Part shown: positions 47,429 to 50,556 of the stretch, in pieces
How positions within the stretch are numbered: the stretch's first letter is position 1
Layout of the letters: every line of letters begins with the position of its first letter
DNA from: Gemmatales bacterium
GTDB taxonomy: Bacteria > Planctomycetota > Planctomycetia > Gemmatales > HRBIN36
DNA length: 50,556 nucleotides
Direction of reading: 5' to 3'
Assembly: GCA_025056555.1 (NCBI GenBank)
Contig: JANWVZ010000003.1
Span: 1-50,556, forward strand
The notes under the pieces: model-generated
What the model was told of the DNA's origin: nothing
The model's database searches: none
The model's input: the letters and a program-made list of their open reading frames with translations, nothing else
Program-made: the position numbers and the translations under genes

Positions 47429-48709
47429 TTATTCCGGAGGATGAGTGGAGCTGACAATTTCGTCGAGCAAGTGGCCGAGCTTAGTTTTCTTTGCCAGCAG
47501 GTAATCACGATTTACTTTGGTAGGCGAAATTACGATAGGTACCCGCTCGACGATTTTAAGTCCATAACCATCGAGGCCCACAACTTTCTTGGGATTATTC
47601 GTCAGGAGGCGGATTTGTCGGATACCAAGATCATAGAGAATTTGCGCTCCAATACCATAATGGCGCAGATCAGGAGCGTAGCCAAGTTCGCGATTAGCCT
47701 CCACAGTATCTAAGCCTTTTTCCTGCTGCAATTGATAGGCATGGAGCTTAGGGAGCAGTCCGATGCCACGACCTTCCTGACGCATGTAAAGAAGGCAACC
47801 TTTGCCCGCTTCCGCTATCTGACGCAGCGCTTGCTGTAACTGAGCACCACAATCGCAAAGCATACTATGGAAAATGTCTCCAGTCAGGCATTGTGAATGA
47901 ATGCGAACCAGCACCGGCTCTTCCTGAACTGGTACCACGCCACCACTATCATCACCGACACCTCCCATGCACAAAGCTATATGCGGTTCAGGGTCCACAA
48001 CCGAAGTATAAGCAAACAGGCGAAATTCACCGAATGCTGTCGGCAGCATCAAAGTGAGTTCACGACGAACGAGTTTCTCCCGTTGGCGACGATACTTAAT
48101 CAGCTCTTCAATGGTGCACATTTTCAAGCCATGCTGACGGCAGAACTCACGCAGGTCCGGAATGCGAGCCATATGGCCGTCGGGCCGCAGGATTTCGCAG
48201 ATAACTGCGGCTTCCCGCAGACCGGCCAATCGGCACAAGTCCACGCCTCCTTCAGTGTGGCCTGCACGCACCAAGACGCCGCCAGGATGCGCCCGTAAAC
48301 CGTGTACATGACCAGGACGCACTAAATCAGAGGGTTGACTCCTCGGATCAATGGCAACCTGAATGGTTCGTGCCCGATCATAGGCGGAGGTTCCTGTCGT
48401 GATGCCCCGCCGTGCGTCGAAGGACACAGTAAAAGCCGTGCCCATGGGGTTGGCTTGAGGAGCTTGTAGAGTCAAGTCCAGCCGGTCGCAAATCTCAGCC
48501 GACATGGCCAGGCATAATAAGCCGCGGGCCTCTCGGAGCATGAAATTGATAGCTTCGGGGCTGACCTTTTCGGCAGCCAACACCAGGTCCCCTTCATTCT
48601 CGCGGAATTCATCGTCTACGAGCACAATCATTCGCCCGGCCTTGAGTTCCGCCAAAGCCTCTTCAATGCTGCAGAAGCCCTCTTGTCGAAGATATTCCTT
48701 TTCACTCAT
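47429..48709 (-). CDS. ribBA: bifunctional 3,4-dihydroxy-2-butanone-4-phosphate synthase / GTP cyclohydrolase II
   Basis: VLVDDEFRENEGDLVLAAE; RPGHVHGLRAHPGGVLVRAGHTE; HSQCLTGDIFHSMLCDCGAQL; RQEGRGIGLLPKLHAY. Confidence 0.96.
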   Translation of the reverse strand: MSEKEYLRQEGFCSIEEALAELKAGRMIVLVDDEFRENEGDLVLAAEKVSPEAINFMLREARGLLCLAMSAEICDRLDLTLQAPQANPMGTAFTVSFDARRGITTGTSAYDRARTIQVAIDPRSQPSDLVRPGHVHGLRAHPGGVLVRAGHTEGGVDLCRLAGLREAAVICEILRPDGHMARIPDLREFCRQHGLKMCTIEELIKYRRQREKLVRRELTLMLPTAFGEFRLFAYTSVVDPEPHIALCMGGVGDDSGGVVPVQEEPVLVRIHSQCLTGDIFHSMLCDCGAQLQQALRQIAEAGKGCLLYMRQEGRGIGLLPKLHAYQLQQEKGLDTVEANRELGYAPDLRHYGIGAQILYDLGIRQIRLLTNNPKKVVGLDGYGLKIVERVPIVISPTKVNRDYLLAKKTKLGHLLDEIVSSTHPPE

Positions 48710-48744
48710 GGGGATTTCCTAAGTTGCCAGCACGGTCTGTCAGT

Positions 48745-49767
48745 TCACGTCAGAGAATCTCGCCGATAGACCATACCGCGATCCACCATTTCGAATCCCA
48801 GATCGCGCAGACATTTGCGAAGGGTTGGTGCCTGTTCTGGCACGTGCATCTCGACCAACGTGTAATACTGTTGTTCAAGATATTGTAAGGCTCGGGCCGC
48901 CAACACTGCTTCCAGCCCCTGGGCATTCGCATCGTCAGCTACTTGCAAGTTGAGCAAGCCTACAGACGGCTGTTTCCATCGCCAACCGAATAATTCCATT
49001 TCCCACATATCCATCTGAGCTAACACCCGCCCCTGATGCACCAACTGAAACCGTAACATCTCTAAAGGTGAGGTAGCGCATGCTTCAAACCAACTTGATG
49101 GTGTCGGTTGGGCAGTGACCTGCAGCTGACACTGTGCCTTCCACGCCGCCGCCGCGCCACTCACCTCATAAGTGCTACCGTCTAAGACCCGTTGATAAAC
49201 GGCGTGCATCGCTCCAACCCGGTAGCCACGTTTTTCCAGAAAAGGGCGTGCATCCCGATCCGATTCCAGGATACCGGACGGTTCACTGCCTCCATACAAG
49301 CCCCAATAAAACGGACACAGCGGACGATGGCTGCCAAAGTAAATCTCGCTGACACCCCGCCCGCGCAAATAATCTTCCGCACTCCGAAGCAACTCGCTGC
49401 CGATCCCGCGTCGGCGGTATTGGGGATGCACTACAAGAACACAAATCACACCGCGTTCCATCGAAAGATGCTGCCCCGACGCATCGGGACCGAACCCAGC
49501 ATGTGCCCAGCCAATAACCTGTCCCCCCAGTTCTGCCACCAACAGTCCTTGCGGCTCAAAATATGGCTTACTCAAAACGGCCAGTTCCAGACAATTCACG
49601 TTTACCAAAATCCCCGCACCTCGGCCCGTGAGAGCCTGGTTCCATAAACGCACTAAGTGGGGGGGATCGCTGTTGCGAAAAGGTCGAATACGCCAGCTCA
49701 CCGCGCTCTTCCCATGGCCACGCCTCATCCTTCGGACCCATGCTTTATAGCGTAAGGCCCCTAGCAA
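48745..49767 (-). CDS. GNAT family N-acetyltransferase
   Basis: VICVLVVHPQYRRRGIGSELLRSAEDYLRGRG. Confidence 0.88.
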   Translation of the reverse strand: MLGALRYKAWVRRMRRGHGKSAVSWRIRPFRNSDPPHLVRLWNQALTGRGAGILVNVNCLELAVLSKPYFEPQGLLVAELGGQVIGWAHAGFGPDASGQHLSMERGVICVLVVHPQYRRRGIGSELLRSAEDYLRGRGVSEIYFGSHRPLCPFYWGLYGGSEPSGILESDRDARPFLEKRGYRVGAMHAVYQRVLDGSTYEVSGAAAAWKAQCQLQVTAQPTPSSWFEACATSPLEMLRFQLVHQGRVLAQMDMWEMELFGWRWKQPSVGLLNLQVADDANAQGLEAVLAARALQYLEQQYYTLVEMHVPEQAPTLRKCLRDLGFEMVDRGMVYRRDSLT

Positions 49768-50087
49768 AAACAGTCCACCCCGTCTTCGCTACATGGCTTG
49801 CCCCCTCCTTCCGCAACTGCCGCACATATCGCAGATTGGAAGCTACCCTTTTCTAATCACGTCATTCCGCAATAACAATTACTGCAAAAATTCCCTTGAT
49901 AACCTTCTTCATAACCCGTAGCAACATGCTGTGACATTCAATGCACAATGCAATAGAAACTCCACAGATTTCATATGTCCTAATAAACTTCCTCCTATGG
50001 CTCTGCTAAATGTTGCCGTTCTCAGATGCTTAGTGGTCGGATTTTCTTAGATCCCAGCAAGTAGCGCCAGTCATACCCATCCTGGAA

Positions 50088-50121
50088 TAAACAAAACGGG
50101 CGCGGCTGTTGGCCACGCCCG
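50088..50121 (-). terminator. Rho-independent terminator for the gene ending at 50199
   Basis: - strand CGGGCGTGGC-caacag-CCGCGCCCG-TTTTGTTTATT. Confidence 0.75.
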
Positions 50122-50198
50122 CGACGGTTAGGCTTACGGCAGGGTGACTTAGAAACTCAGTCGGCCTTTCTCAGGGACATCCTCAGCCTCTAAGTCAC

Positions 50199-50555
50199 TT
50201 AGTCCAGATTCAAGCTAATCAGATAATTTTCCAGACCCTGACGTTGTTTGAGAATCTCCTGCTGCAGGGCCTTGATACGGTCCTGATACTTCTCAATCAT
50301 CGGCTCCTGTTCATCCAGTTTCTTCAGGTACCGCTTGTACGTCTCACTGCTCGGCGGCAACGTCTGCATGTTCGCCCGCAGCCGTGCTTGGTCGTCTTCT
50401 AGTATCTTCAACTCCGACTGCACCTGGTTCAGCTCTTGCTGCAACAGTGCCAGTTGATGCTTCATCTTCACTACCTGCTCCAGCGCCTCCTTGACTTTCT
50501 GGCTGGTTACCGGACTCTGCAGGAAGAAGCGGATCGTCTGGTCGTCGGCATTCGA
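50199..50555 (-). CDS. partial CDS, C-terminal coiled-coil region (DUF4139-protein-like), truncated by window edge
   Basis: Open frame continues beyond the listed start to the window end: SNADDQTIRFFLQSPVTSQKVKEALEQVVKMKHQLALLQQELNQ...LENYLISLNLD*. Confidence 0.65.
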   Translation of the reverse strand, partial: SNADDQTIRFFLQSPVTSQKVKEALEQVVKMKHQLALLQQELNQVQSELKILEDDQARLRANMQTLPPSSETYKRYLKKLDEQEPMIEKYQDRIKALQQEILKQRQGLENYLISLNLD

Positions 50556-50556
50556 C

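Overview
Bacterial chromosomal window, probably from a planctomycete (Gemmata-like gene content; this is inference from families, no search was run). Recognisable CDSs include: acyl-CoA dehydrogenase, a Ser/Thr kinase, a tandem metallo-beta-lactamase protein, MqnD, DUF4416 and arylamine N-acetyltransferase, a TPR protein, prolyl oligopeptidase, YebC, a Gph-like phosphatase, SGNH hydrolase, a LUD-domain protein, citrate synthase, SerRS, Dxr and RseP, TruD, an SNF2 helicase plus Eco57I-like methyltransferase pair, a Gfo/Idh/MocA oxidoreductase, a FAH-family protein, DnaE, RibBA and GNAT. The most unusual parts are: (1) a ~4 kb region (17.4-21.45 kb) with almost no intact genes, holding three different degenerate tandem-repeat tracts (about 25 bp, 19 bp and 75 bp) and protein-like reading frames broken by stops or frameshifts; (2) a DISARM/Hma-like two-gene helicase-methyltransferase cassette whose methyltransferase appears to lack its C-terminal target-recognition part and which is preceded by a frameshifted small ORF; (3) a compact candidate small-RNA gene (promoter, long hairpin, U-tract) upstream of truD; (4) several protein-like frames absent from the ORF track, for example between ribBA and dnaE. 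No tRNA, rRNA, CRISPR array or intact transposase was found.
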